A stretch of DNA of 64,000 bases from Pseudomonadota bacterium (lineage in GTDB: Bacteria > Myxococcota_A > Polyangia > Haliangiales > Haliangiaceae): the NCBI GenBank assembly GCA_022360315.1, contig JAKSDA010000123.1, positions 62,001 to 126,000 of the forward strand. The letters are read 5' to 3'. Below are positions 10,921 through 20,954 of the stretch, piece by piece (position 1 is the first letter of the stretch; every line of letters starts with the position of its first letter). The position numbers and the translations under genes were made by a program. Below the pieces are notes generated by a model. It made no database searches. It worked only from the letters and a program-made list of their open reading frames with translations, and had not been told where the DNA came from.

Positions 10921-12180
10921 TCACCGTCGAGGGGGAGGCAAAGGCAGAATCATCTCGAACCGCGCCCCCTGCCCGGGTTCGCTCTCGACCTCGACACGGC
11001 CGCCATAGGCTTCTGTGACACGACGCACTATGGCAAGTCCCACACCGGCGCCGTACCCACCGGTTCGAGTAACATGGTTATGTAGCTTGCCAAAGGGGTG
11101 AAACAGTTTTTCGCGTGCCGCAGGGTCGATGCCTGGCCCATCGTCGGCGACTGCGATGACAGCATCGCGGCCGCGTTGCTCGACTGATACCCGCGCTGTC
11201 GTACCTGGGGGACAGTGCTTGACGACGTTGTTCAAAAGCTCGACCACAGCGCAGGAGAGTTTGTTGTCATCGACGGAGAGCTGGATTGAATCGGCTCGGT
11301 CGAGTCCGATGGTGATCTGCGAGTGTCTGGCGCTGATCGCGCTACGCGCGACCAGTTGACGCACCACGCCACCCACTTCGGTGGCCTGCTTCACCAGGTC
11401 GAACCGCCCAACAGAAAATCCGCTCAAACTTCGCATGCCATCGAGAAACCGGCCAATGTGGTCGCACATCTCGAGGCTATCTGAGAGCAAACCGCGTTCG
11501 CTCGCACTCAGCGTTCGGTTCTGGTCGAGCAGATAAGAACAGTTCATCGACACCACCAACAGTGGATTGCGCAAGTCGTGAGCAGCCATGCGCACGAGTT
11601 CGTTGTCCAATTGCTGTGGCATGGCGTTCAGGCGCTGCAGGGCCTCGACCTGCAATGCCATATCGGCGAGCACTGTAGAATCATCGGTCAGGCGCGCGAC
11701 GATTCGTCCGGCCAGTTTGGTCTGCAAGGCGGAATTGCCAGCGGAACGGTCACCGACGACCCGGCGCAGAAACGCGGCGAGATGGTGCCGGCCACGACTC
11801 GAATACCCGACTGCCTGGTCGATCCGCTCCGGCAAAATTCCGCCTTGCATTGCTTGCCGGGGTAGTCGAACGCCTGCATCGCCGTTGCTGGCCTCGCTGT
11901 GTCCAGCGATGAGAATGCTACCCTGGTCGCGGGCCGCCGATAGCCAATACACGGCTGCCTCGGCCAGTGCGACTGTAAACCGCCAGCCGCACAATACCCC
12001 GCGCTCCTCGACTTCGACCAGCATATCGTAAAAATGCATTACAGCGGTCGGGGCAAAGAGAACGCTCGCCATCCGACCGACCGCATCTGCTGGCACGACT
12101 CCGGCATCATCGTGCAACACGGTGTTGATACGGCCGCCGACATCACAGCCAATCGCAAAGCAGCTCATGACATGGACCAA
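10921..12180 (-). CDS. Sensor histidine kinase, cytoplasmic
   Basis: The 419-aa product has no transmembrane segment. Residues 1-125 form a sensor region I cannot assign (possibly PAS-like). The dimerisation and phosphoacceptor helix has the H-box MAAHDLRNPLL with His201. The HATPase domain has an N box (ELLNNVVKHC), G1 (VADDGPGID), F box and G2 (GAGVGLAIV). No receiver or output domain is attached and no response regulator gene is adjacent, so its partner must be elsewhere. The ATG at 12168 (residue 5) is an equally possible start. The 3' end is duplicated just downstream. Confidence 0.88.
   Translation of the reverse strand: MVHVMSCFAIGCDVGGRINTVLHDDAGVVPADAVGRMASVLFAPTAVMHFYDMLVEVEERGVLCGWRFTVALAEAAVYWLSAARDQGSILIAGHSEASNGDAGVRLPRQAMQGGILPERIDQAVGYSSRGRHHLAAFLRRVVGDRSAGNSALQTKLAGRIVARLTDDSTVLADMALQVEALQRLNAMPQQLDNELVRMAAHDLRNPLLVVSMNCSYLLDQNRTLSASERGLLSDSLEMCDHIGRFLDGMRSLSGFSVGRFDLVKQATEVGGVVRQLVARSAISARHSQITIGLDRADSIQLSVDDNKLSCAVVELLNNVVKHCPPGTTARVSVEQRGRDAVIAVADDGPGIDPAAREKLFHPFGKLHNHVTRTGGYGAGVGLAIVRRVTEAYGGRVEVESEPGQGARFEMILPLPPPRR
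10932..10969 (-). repeat. 38-base direct repeat of histidine kinase 3' coding end, inner copy
   Basis: This is the genic copy of the repeat at 10860-10897, inside the histidine kinase reading frame. It codes for the last beta strand of the ATPase domain. Confidence 0.85.
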
Positions 12181-12249
12181 CGTAGCGCATTTTTCAGCCC
12201 GGTCACGAAGCGACCGGTCACAAGCCGTTCGTCCAGCTATGTGACCGCG

Positions 12250-12741
12250 CTAAATCTTGCCCAGGCCGAAAAGAGGATCGAACGTCTCCTCATCCGTATC
12301 GTCATCTCGCGCCGGGGTAGCCGGGCGATCGGACAGCCGGGCGTGGCCCGCCAGCATGGGCAACAAAATAGCGCGCAGCCGAACCTGCAAACGGGCTAGC
12401 TCCTCGTCAGAAAGGTGGCGGTAAACACGTGTATACGCATCCACAATGCCTCGCACAAATGCGGCAGTCTCACTCGCCGACTTCAGAGAATGGCCATCCT
12501 GGAGAGAAGTACCTCCGTGCCGGCGGGGCTGCTGGGAGGCCTCGGTCGTCGGGGTATGTGCAGTGTGGGACGGGGAAAGAGAGGGAAGGTCTGATCGGGC
12601 CAAGGCTGGTACTCCTGCCCGCACGGCCTGCAGGAAGCGTTCCGAGGACGTGCGCTCCGACCAGGCCTGGCCAGTCTGGTATCGAGACACGCGCTTGTGA
12701 CTGATTCTCGGCCAGTTACGAGCAGGCTCGAGATACGCCAA
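12250..12741 (-). CDS. Hypothetical protein, possible
   Basis: This 163-aa reading frame lies 69 bases upstream of the histidine kinase on the same strand. The C-terminal half (about residues 85-163) looks like a real helical protein ending in an acidic tail. The N-terminal half is low in complexity and the only far-upstream start is TTG without a clear ribosome binding site, so the true start may be a GTG near residue 40. I recognise no family. Confidence 0.4.
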   Translation of the reverse strand: MAYLEPARNWPRISHKRVSRYQTGQAWSERTSSERFLQAVRAGVPALARSDLPSLSPSHTAHTPTTEASQQPRRHGGTSLQDGHSLKSASETAAFVRGIVDAYTRVYRHLSDEELARLQVRLRAILLPMLAGHARLSDRPATPARDDDTDEETFDPLFGLGKI

Positions 12742-13097
12742 TCAGCCGGCGCAGCCCCGAGCAAAAATACGTTGTCAAGCCAAACAACGGCCGCGTAATG
12801 CGACACACGTTGCCCGATCAACCTGGGGTGACCTCTCCACCCACTGCTGGACAACAACCTCACAGACAAACTCACGGTCGGACTGCTGCGACAACGGCGT
12901 CGACATAGCCGCGACCAGCCAGATTGTCTCATTATCATACCCGCTTTTGAGTCATATTCACTGCTAAACATACTAACATTGCCTCCAGCCCGAAGGATTA
13001 TTCTATTAATAATCATTAGTTAATCGAACTGTGGCAGCACCTTACACGGTGTAATCTTGTAAACTGACACGATGGTGGACCAGGCACCGAGGCATCC
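12742..13097. other. Intergenic region, partly AT-rich
   Basis: These 356 bases separate the hypothetical gene from the ScfR-type regulator. The part from about 12920 to 13030 is markedly richer in A and T than its surroundings and should hold the promoter of the regulator. I see no convincing gene or repeat in it. Confidence 0.5.
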
Positions 13098-14558
13098 ATG
13101 GCTCAACCACTGATGTTCGGGACCAAAGTGCGTGCGCTACGGCGCCGCGAGAAGCTCACCCAGGCTCAGTTAGCCGATCGGTTGGGCATCAGCGCTAGCT
13201 ACTTGAACCTGATCGAGAACAATCGCAGGCCGCTGACGGCCAACATGTTGCTCAAGCTGGCCGAGCATTTCCATCTGGACTTGAGCTCGTTTGCGCCTAC
13301 TGACGAGGCCAGGCTGGTATCGGACCTGCGCGAGGTATTCGCCGATCCGATGTTCGAGTCGGGGAACGTGTCGTCTTCGGATCTGCGTGAGATGGCTGTG
13401 GCATCGCCGGCGGCAGCGAGTGCGGTGCTCAAATTATACCAGAGCTACTGTAGTGCGCGTCAGTCGGTTGACAGCCTGGCTGAAAAACTGTACCAGCAGG
13501 GCGCTCCCGAGCTGAGCTCAGCAGCGGATCCAACCGAGGAGGTCAACGATCTGCTGCAGCGGCACGGCAACTATTTCCCCGAACTCGAACGGGCGGCCGA
13601 GGAGTTATGGGACCAGGCCGGATTGCACTTCGACGACGTGTGGGGCGGGCTCATCAACTATCTCCGCCGCCATCACAAAATCGATGTGCGGGTGCTGCGC
13701 GCCGAAGAAGACGGCAAATCCATGCGGCGATACGATCCCAAACGCGGAGAGATCACCCTCTCGGAGGTTCTGCCGCCCCGGTCCCGGCGTTTCCAACTGG
13801 CCCATCAAGTCGGGCTGATCTGCTGCAGCGAGACGATCGATTCTCTCGATGTATACGAAGAGCTCAGCAGTGATGAGGCGCGCGCGCTGGCGCGCGTTGT
13901 CCTGTCGAATTATTTTGCCGCGGCAGTGCTGATGCCGTATCAACCATTTCTCGACTCGGCCTTGCGCGGTCGCTACGACATCGAACTTCTGGCCCACCGC
14001 TACCGCACCAGCTTCGAGCAGGTCTGTCACCGCCTGACCACGCTGCGCCGGCCGGGCGCAGAGGGCATTCCGCTGCATTTTCTTCGCATCGACATTGCGG
14101 GCAATATCAGCAAGCGCTTCTCCGGCTCGGGCATCGGCATGCCGCGTTTTTCGGGCGCCTGCCCGCGCTGGAACGTACACGCGGCGTTTCTTACTCCCGG
14201 CATGTTTCGCATTCAGCTCTCGCGCATGCCCGACGGCCAGGTCTATTTCTGCATCGCCCGCACGGTCCGACGCGATTCAGGCGGCTACAACATGCCGCAC
14301 ACGGTACACTCGATCGCGATTGGTTGCGATCTCAATCACGCTCGCGAGATGGTCTATTCCGACGGCGTGGACCTCGACAACCCCAACGCGGCCACGCCGG
14401 TGGGAGTCACCTGCCGGACTTGCGAGCAACTGGACTGCGAGCAGCGAGTATCGCCACCCATGCAGCATCCGTTAAAAATCGATGAGAATGTCCGCGGAGT
14501 CTCGTTCTTCGCCCCTGTATTCAACCGAAACCCGCCGCTTGACGGGGACGCTGACTGA
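13098..14558 (+). CDS. XRE-family regulator with IrrE-like and ScfR/DUF2083 domains (RamB/MccR type)
   Basis: The 486-aa product begins with a Cro/C1-type HTH (about residues 9-63; TQAQLADRLGISASYLNLIE). A middle helical region follows, then an IrrE/ImmA-like domain near 240. The segment reads LAHQVGL, so the catalytic Glu of HExxH is absent and the domain is probably a ligand sensor, not a protease. The C-terminal DUF2083 domain has the Cys cluster TCRTCEQLDC. Relatives such as RamB regulate acyl-CoA, glyoxylate or propionyl-CoA metabolism. Nearby targets are not evident. Confidence 0.88.
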   Translation: MAQPLMFGTKVRALRRREKLTQAQLADRLGISASYLNLIENNRRPLTANMLLKLAEHFHLDLSSFAPTDEARLVSDLREVFADPMFESGNVSSSDLREMAVASPAAASAVLKLYQSYCSARQSVDSLAEKLYQQGAPELSSAADPTEEVNDLLQRHGNYFPELERAAEELWDQAGLHFDDVWGGLINYLRRHHKIDVRVLRAEEDGKSMRRYDPKRGEITLSEVLPPRSRRFQLAHQVGLICCSETIDSLDVYEELSSDEARALARVVLSNYFAAAVLMPYQPFLDSALRGRYDIELLAHRYRTSFEQVCHRLTTLRRPGAEGIPLHFLRIDIAGNISKRFSGSGIGMPRFSGACPRWNVHAAFLTPGMFRIQLSRMPDGQVYFCIARTVRRDSGGYNMPHTVHSIAIGCDLNHAREMVYSDGVDLDNPNAATPVGVTCRTCEQLDCEQRVSPPMQHPLKIDENVRGVSFFAPVFNRNPPLDGDAD

Positions 14559-14635
14559 CCTGAAATCAGCCGGAATCATTCACTGCGACACCTCTGCTGC
14601 TTTTGGCCGTGGCAAATGAACCGGGCCAACCACCA

Positions 14636-15115
14636 TTACTCGTGCCAGGTGAGTATATCGCCCTGTCCCTGTAGTAACGCGGTTCCGGGGAACACGCGAA
14701 GGCGCCATGGTTGCAGCTGCAGCGCGGCGAAATTGTCCGCTGTCGGGCTGTTCCAGTCCGGGATGATGGCGGGATCGTAGCCGACCGGTTGCGGTGCGTT
14801 TTTGAACATCTCCCACACCATGGTGCATGTCTCGTCGTCGAATGCCCAGGTCGCCCGGCATTCCGCAACGCATGTATCCTGGGATGGCGACCAATAGTTC
14901 AACGAAATGTACGGGCTCGCTTTTAAATGGGCCCGCTTCAGAGGGGTTGGACCGGTGGCAATCCATCCTTTGAGGGTGCTGCCGTCCCACTGCCAGATGG
15001 GATGAAGGACACGCGAACGGGGCCGGCCCTTGGTATCCACAGTGGCGGCACTGGACCAGACGATTCGATGTGCCATCTCGACAAAAGCGGGCGCGATCTC
15101 AGACAGACTTTGCAT
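14636..15115 (-). CDS. Pyridoxamine 5'-phosphate oxidase-like FMN-binding split-barrel protein
   Basis: The 159-aa product starts at an ATG with ribosome binding site AAGGAG. The sequence pattern (ATVDTKGRPRSRVLHPIW, then GWIATGPTPLKRAHLKASP) matches the single-domain PNPOx-like split barrel that binds FMN or F420. The family reduces or oxidises small molecules; a substrate cannot be read from the sequence. It has its own promoter with an embedded palindrome and is convergent with the regulator gene at 13098. Confidence 0.82.
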   Translation of the reverse strand: MQSLSEIAPAFVEMAHRIVWSSAATVDTKGRPRSRVLHPIWQWDGSTLKGWIATGPTPLKRAHLKASPYISLNYWSPSQDTCVAECRATWAFDDETCTMVWEMFKNAPQPVGYDPAIIPDWNSPTADNFAALQLQPWRLRVFPGTALLQGQGDILTWHE

Positions 15116-15140
15116 ATGAGCTCCTTCTTGTGACCAGGAG

Positions 15141-15163
15141 ATTATACAGTCTCATATGAGACC
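15141..15163 (-). promoter_or_regulatory. Promoter of the FMN-barrel gene with a palindromic operator
   Basis: On the minus strand a perfect TATAAT -10 box lies at 15141-15146. Directly upstream is a perfect 14-base palindrome GTCTCATATGAGAC (15149-15162) that fills the -35/-10 spacer. The -35 hexamer is poor. This layout fits repression or activation by a dimeric regulator bound in the spacer. Confidence 0.55.
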
Positions 15164-15200
15164 TCGTGAGCCTGGTAATAGGAAATTTTCGAGCTGGGTT

Positions 15201-16373
15201 TTACGGCTGATAGTAGTCGTACTCGCCGTTTTTCCATTCGTAAAACACATAGCCGGGAGCGGTCACGTCGCCTTTTTGATCGAAGCCGATTTTGCCCAGC
15301 ACGGTATCGAATTGGCCGGACTTCAACGCTTTGATAACCGCATCGAGATCGAGCGAGCCGGCTTTTTTCACTGCCGCGGCCCACACCTGGATGGCGCCAT
15401 AGCTGTACAGCACATAGCCTTCTGGTTCGATTTTCTTGTCGCGAAAAACCTTGACCACCGGAGCGGCACTGGCGCTCTTGCGGGGGTCCGGGCTAAACGT
15501 CATGAGTGTGCCCTGGCCGGCCTCGCCGGTGATCGACCAGTACTCCTTGCTGGTGATCGCATCGCCAGAAATCACGATGGTCTTCATGCTCTGCTCGCGC
15601 ATCTGGCGCACCATTAGCCCGACCTCGGTGTGATATCCGCCGACGTAGAGCACATCGATACCGTTTTGTTTGAGCTTGGAGACAACTGCGGTGTAGTCTT
15701 TTTCGCCCGCCGTATAGGCCTCATACAAAAGCGGCTTGACGCCGTTCTTCTCGATATTTTTCTTGGTTTCGTCGGCCAAGCCCTTGCCGTACGCAGTCTT
15801 GTCGTGAAGGACTGCGATTTTCTTGTCGCCGAATTTTTTGGCGATGAAATCACCGGCGACGATTCCCTGCTGGTCGTCACGACCGCACACGCGGAATACG
15901 TTGTCACCGCCCTTATCGGTGAGCTTGGGACTGGTCGAGCCGGGCGAGATCTGCAGGATGCCCTCCTCGGTATAGACTTTTGAAGCGGGAATCGACGAGC
16001 CAGAACACCAGTGGCCATCGACAAAAACCACGTTCTTTTGCACCATTTGGTTGGCGACCGCGACCGCTTGCTTGGGATCGCAGGCGTCGTCACCGACCTC
16101 GAGGACCACTTTGCGTCCCAGCAAACCGCCAGCGGCATTGATATCTTCTACTGCCTGGGTGGCCCCGTCGGTCAGCTGTTGGCCAAATGTGGCGTATTGC
16201 GCAGTCATCGGTCCGACGACTGCGATCCGGATCGGCTCGTCGGTTTTTTTGGCTGGCGTCTCTGGTTTTGCCGTGCTCGGGTCTTGTTTTGGTGCTTCAT
16301 CATCTTTTTTGCAGGCTGCTTGAGCCAGCGCCAGGATCGCGATTACAGCTGTAGCCGTTGCAATTTTTTTCAT
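15201..16373 (-). CDS. livJ: Branched-chain amino acid ABC transporter substrate-binding lipoprotein
   Basis: The 390-aa product has a lipobox signal peptide (LAQAAC) and a charged linker. A type I periplasmic-binding fold of the Leu/Ile/Val family follows (IRIAVVGPMTAQYATFGQQL, then GRKVVLEVGDDACDPKQA). As the last gene of the liv operon it delivers ligand to LivHMGF. The actual ligand may be a branched-chain amino acid, another amino acid or a short amide, since the family is broad. Confidence 0.92.
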   Translation of the reverse strand: MKKIATATAVIAILALAQAACKKDDEAPKQDPSTAKPETPAKKTDEPIRIAVVGPMTAQYATFGQQLTDGATQAVEDINAAGGLLGRKVVLEVGDDACDPKQAVAVANQMVQKNVVFVDGHWCSGSSIPASKVYTEEGILQISPGSTSPKLTDKGGDNVFRVCGRDDQQGIVAGDFIAKKFGDKKIAVLHDKTAYGKGLADETKKNIEKNGVKPLLYEAYTAGEKDYTAVVSKLKQNGIDVLYVGGYHTEVGLMVRQMREQSMKTIVISGDAITSKEYWSITGEAGQGTLMTFSPDPRKSASAAPVVKVFRDKKIEPEGYVLYSYGAIQVWAAAVKKAGSLDLDAVIKALKSGQFDTVLGKIGFDQKGDVTAPGYVFYEWKNGEYDYYQP

Positions 16374-16412
16374 CGCTTGTCTCCTCCGAAAGTCTTCCCA
16401 TGGTCAACGTAA

Positions 16413-16756
16413 CTAGGACTTCTTCTTTTCACGCCAGCCGAGCAGGCCGTCGGGCTGGTAGAGCCAGGGATATTGTCGCACCATCTGCCGGGCGCGGGTC
16501 AGCCGATATCCGAATAACCCGATCGCCAGGAGCACAGCTGTATCGATCAGATATCCGGTCGGCGAGAAAAGCTCACCGGCAAACAGGGCAAACGTCATGA
16601 AGCGATCGGCCAGACCCAGGAGCGCGATATATACGAAAACCTGCCAGAGCGGCCGCCAATGGGAAGCCAAGGCCTGGCCAGTCATGTATGCCGCGCCGCC
16701 AGCAAGCACCAGGGTGACCCCGATGAATACGGGAACGGTTGTGCCGAGAAGAGAAT

Positions 16757-16760
<4 letters not shown>
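16413..16760 (-). CDS. Small membrane protein of liv operons (DUF6867-like)
   Basis: The 115-aa product has three hydrophobic helices and a basic C-terminal tail with QYPWLYQPDGLLGWREK. Small membrane proteins of this length and ending are found between livF and livJ in some proteobacterial liv operons, and I assign it to DUF6867 from memory. Its start overlaps the livF stop by 4 bases. It may be an accessory subunit; its function is not known. Confidence 0.75.
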
Positions 16761-18434
<1,674 letters not shown>

Positions 18435-18438
<4 letters not shown>

Positions 18439-19862
18439 GAGTCATTCTCCTCGATCGCTTCTCCGAGATCTAGTGCCCTGTCATGGTGCAACAACACAGT
18501 CGGTTCCCGATGAGCCAGGAGGCCGCGCGGGCGCCAGATCATGACGACCACCATGGCGGCGCCGAGCGCTTCCATACGATATTGCTCGAGACTGCGCAAA
18601 AACTCGAATGCTCCGATCAGCAAAACCGCTGCGACGACCACGCCGATCTGACTGCCCATCCCGCCGAGCACAACGATGGCGAGGATGATTGCCGATTCGA
18701 TAAATGTGAAGCTCTCGGGGCTGACAAAGGCCTGTTTGGTGGCGAAAAACGCCCCGGCAAAGCCGCCGAACATGGCGCCAATGGCAAACGCGCTGAGCTT
18801 GGTGTTGGTGGGATTGATGCCCAGCGAGCGACACGCCACTTCATCCTCGCGAAGTGCCTCCCAGGCCCGGCCCAGCGGCAATTTGCGCACGCGTAGGATA
18901 AACAAATTGGTGATCAGCGCCAACACCAAAATCAGATAATAGAGAAAAATAATCCGCTGCATGGACGAGTAGTCCAGGCCAAAAAATGTATGAAATGAAT
19001 CGGCCCCCTCGGCTGGTCGGCGGGTAAACGGCAAGCCGAAAAATGTCGGCCGGGGGATACTGTCGATACCGTCGGGGCCGCGGGTGAGTTCGGTCCAATT
19101 GAGCAAAACGACCCGGATGATCTCACCAAATCCCAGCGTGACAATGGCCAGATAGTCGCCGCGCAGACGCAGCACCGGAAAGCCGAGAATGACCCCAAAG
19201 CTGGCGGCGAAGAGTCCGGCCAGGGGCAGACACATCCAGAACGAAAAATCGTAATAGTAGGCCAAGAGCGCGTACGAATACGAACCGACCGCGTAGAAGG
19301 CCACGTAGCCGAGGTCCAGGAGACCGGCCAGACCGACCACGATATTCAGGCCCCAGGCGAGCATGATATAGATCAGAATGGTAGTGGCCGTATCGACCAG
19401 ATAGCGGCTGGCAAAGGGCATAAGCGGCAGGAGCAGGGCAAAGACCAGCGCAAAACCGGCCAGTATCTTGGCCACCTGGGGTGCCCTGGCAGTGGTCCGG
19501 CCGAGGATCGCTTTCCACTGCGGGACATGATCGGGTCGCCGGAGCCGGACTCGCAGCCCCCACAAAAAGCGGCCGACGCAAACAATGCCCACGTACAGAA
19601 CCAACCTGCTCCAGTGATACTCGAGACCGAGTCCGCCAGGCTGGTCGACAATACGTACGCCACTGATGAAAACAAAGATTCCGAATGCGATCAGCCCGGC
19701 AAAGGCCGATTCCTTGACCAGGTCTCGCATCTGTCGAGCGCTCAGCCGACCCTGCAACAGGTCAGCCGCCGGCAGGGCACCCTCTCGGTCGCTGGCCTGC
19801 TGGCCCTTTGACTGGCCCGGGTTTGCACTCGGCGGCTCGGGGGTTTTGCCATCAGTGCCCAT
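18435..19862 (-). CDS. livM: Branched-chain amino acid ABC transporter permease LivM
   Basis: The 475-aa product has a hydrophilic N terminus of about 45 residues, two early helices, then the LivM core with [20 protein letters not shown] and [17 protein letters not shown]. The coupling-helix region reads [18 protein letters not shown]. It is longer than E. coli LivM because of the N-terminal extension. It forms the transmembrane channel with LivH. Confidence 0.93.
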
Positions 19863-19865
19863 GCT

Positions 19866-20780
19866 CTACACCTTCTCGATCTCCGGACTGCCGAGCAGTC
19901 CGGTCGGACGGAAAATGAGCACCAGGACCAATATACTGAACGCAGCGACGTCCTTGTATTCAATCGTGAAATAGGCCGACCAGAAGACCTCGATGAGGCC
20001 GATCAGAAGGCCGCCGAGCATGGCTCCGGTCAGCGAGCCGATACCGCCCAATACGGCAGCAGTAAACGCCTTGATCCCGGCCAGGAAGCCGATGAAGAAG
20101 TCGATGACGCCATAGTAGATCAAGTACATGGTCCCGGCCACGGCGGCCAGGGCAGCGCCGGATACGAAGGTCAGAGAAATGGTGCGATCGACGTCGATGC
20201 CGAGCAGTGCGGCCATGGTCTGATCTTGCTCGCAGGCCCGCTGCGCTCGGCCAAAGGGAGTGCGCGCGATCAGAAGCGCAAACACGGTCATGAGCACGAC
20301 CGTGAGAACGATGATCAAGACCTGCACGTAGCTCAGCGAAACTGTAAATTCGCCGGTTTCTATCAGAGAGATGCCGTCTGTGATGACCGGCGCCAGGGGA
20401 CGCACTCGAGCACCTTGCCGATTCTGGACGTAATTCTGCAAATAGATCGACATGCCAATGGCCGAGATCAGCGGCGCCAGGCGATGGGATCCGCGCAGCG
20501 GTCCATAGGCGATGCGCTCCATGGTCCAACCGTATACCGAGGTGAGAACCATGGACGCGACAAGAACGATCAGAAGTGCCAACGGTACCCAAGTAAGACC
20601 GGCGAGGCCGAGCAGCAAAAAGGTGATGAGCGACATGAAGGCGCCGATCATGAAAATCTCGCCGTGGGCAAAATTGATCATGCCAATGATGCCGTAGACC
20701 AGCGTGTAACCGATTGCGATCAGGCCGTAAATCGCCCCAAGCGTGACTCCGTTGATGAGTTGCTGCAGGAAGTACGCCAT
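19866..20780 (-). CDS. livH: Branched-chain amino acid ABC transporter permease LivH
   Basis: The 304-aa product has the LivH signature at its N terminus (QQLINGVTLGAIYGLIAIGY, then INFAHGEIFMIGA) and about eight membrane helices. It is the first gene of the liv operon, with livM 3 bases downstream, so the operon promoter should lie in 20781-20950. Confidence 0.94.
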   Translation of the reverse strand: MAYFLQQLINGVTLGAIYGLIAIGYTLVYGIIGMINFAHGEIFMIGAFMSLITFLLLGLAGLTWVPLALLIVLVASMVLTSVYGWTMERIAYGPLRGSHRLAPLISAIGMSIYLQNYVQNRQGARVRPLAPVITDGISLIETGEFTVSLSYVQVLIIVLTVVLMTVFALLIARTPFGRAQRACEQDQTMAALLGIDVDRTISLTFVSGAALAAVAGTMYLIYYGVIDFFIGFLAGIKAFTAAVLGGIGSLTGAMLGGLLIGLIEVFWSAYFTIEYKDVAAFSILVLVLIFRPTGLLGSPEIEKV

Positions 20781-20903
20781 GGGTCTCCCGAGAGTAGATT
20801 AAGTACGCCCTCTGACAAGATGGCGAGGGGGCGAAAATAACCTCCGGGCAGCTTCTCTACAAACGAATAGCCACAATTTCAGCCGCCAGGCGATCAGATA
20901 GCC

Positions 20904-20945
20904 CGCCGACCGGCCGCTCCGCTTCACCCGGCCACTCCGCTTTGG
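20904..20945 (+). repeat. Dispersed GC-rich repeat, copy B (short)
   Basis: It shares CCGGCCGCTCCGCTT and a downstream ACTCCGCTT with copies A (10758-10823) and C (26223-26290). It lies between the Bat operon end and the livH start, so it may also be part of the livH leader. Confidence 0.45.
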
Positions 20946-20954
20946 CAGGCTGGA

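Noticed and set aside
12483..13016. 177-aa minus-strand frame
   Set aside because: It overlaps the 12250-12741 frame and an AT-rich promoter region, and reads as low-complexity Arg/Ser sequence.
14580..14990. Alternative minus-strand frame over the FMN-barrel gene
   Set aside because: The 14636-15115 frame has the ribosome binding site and the split-barrel pattern.
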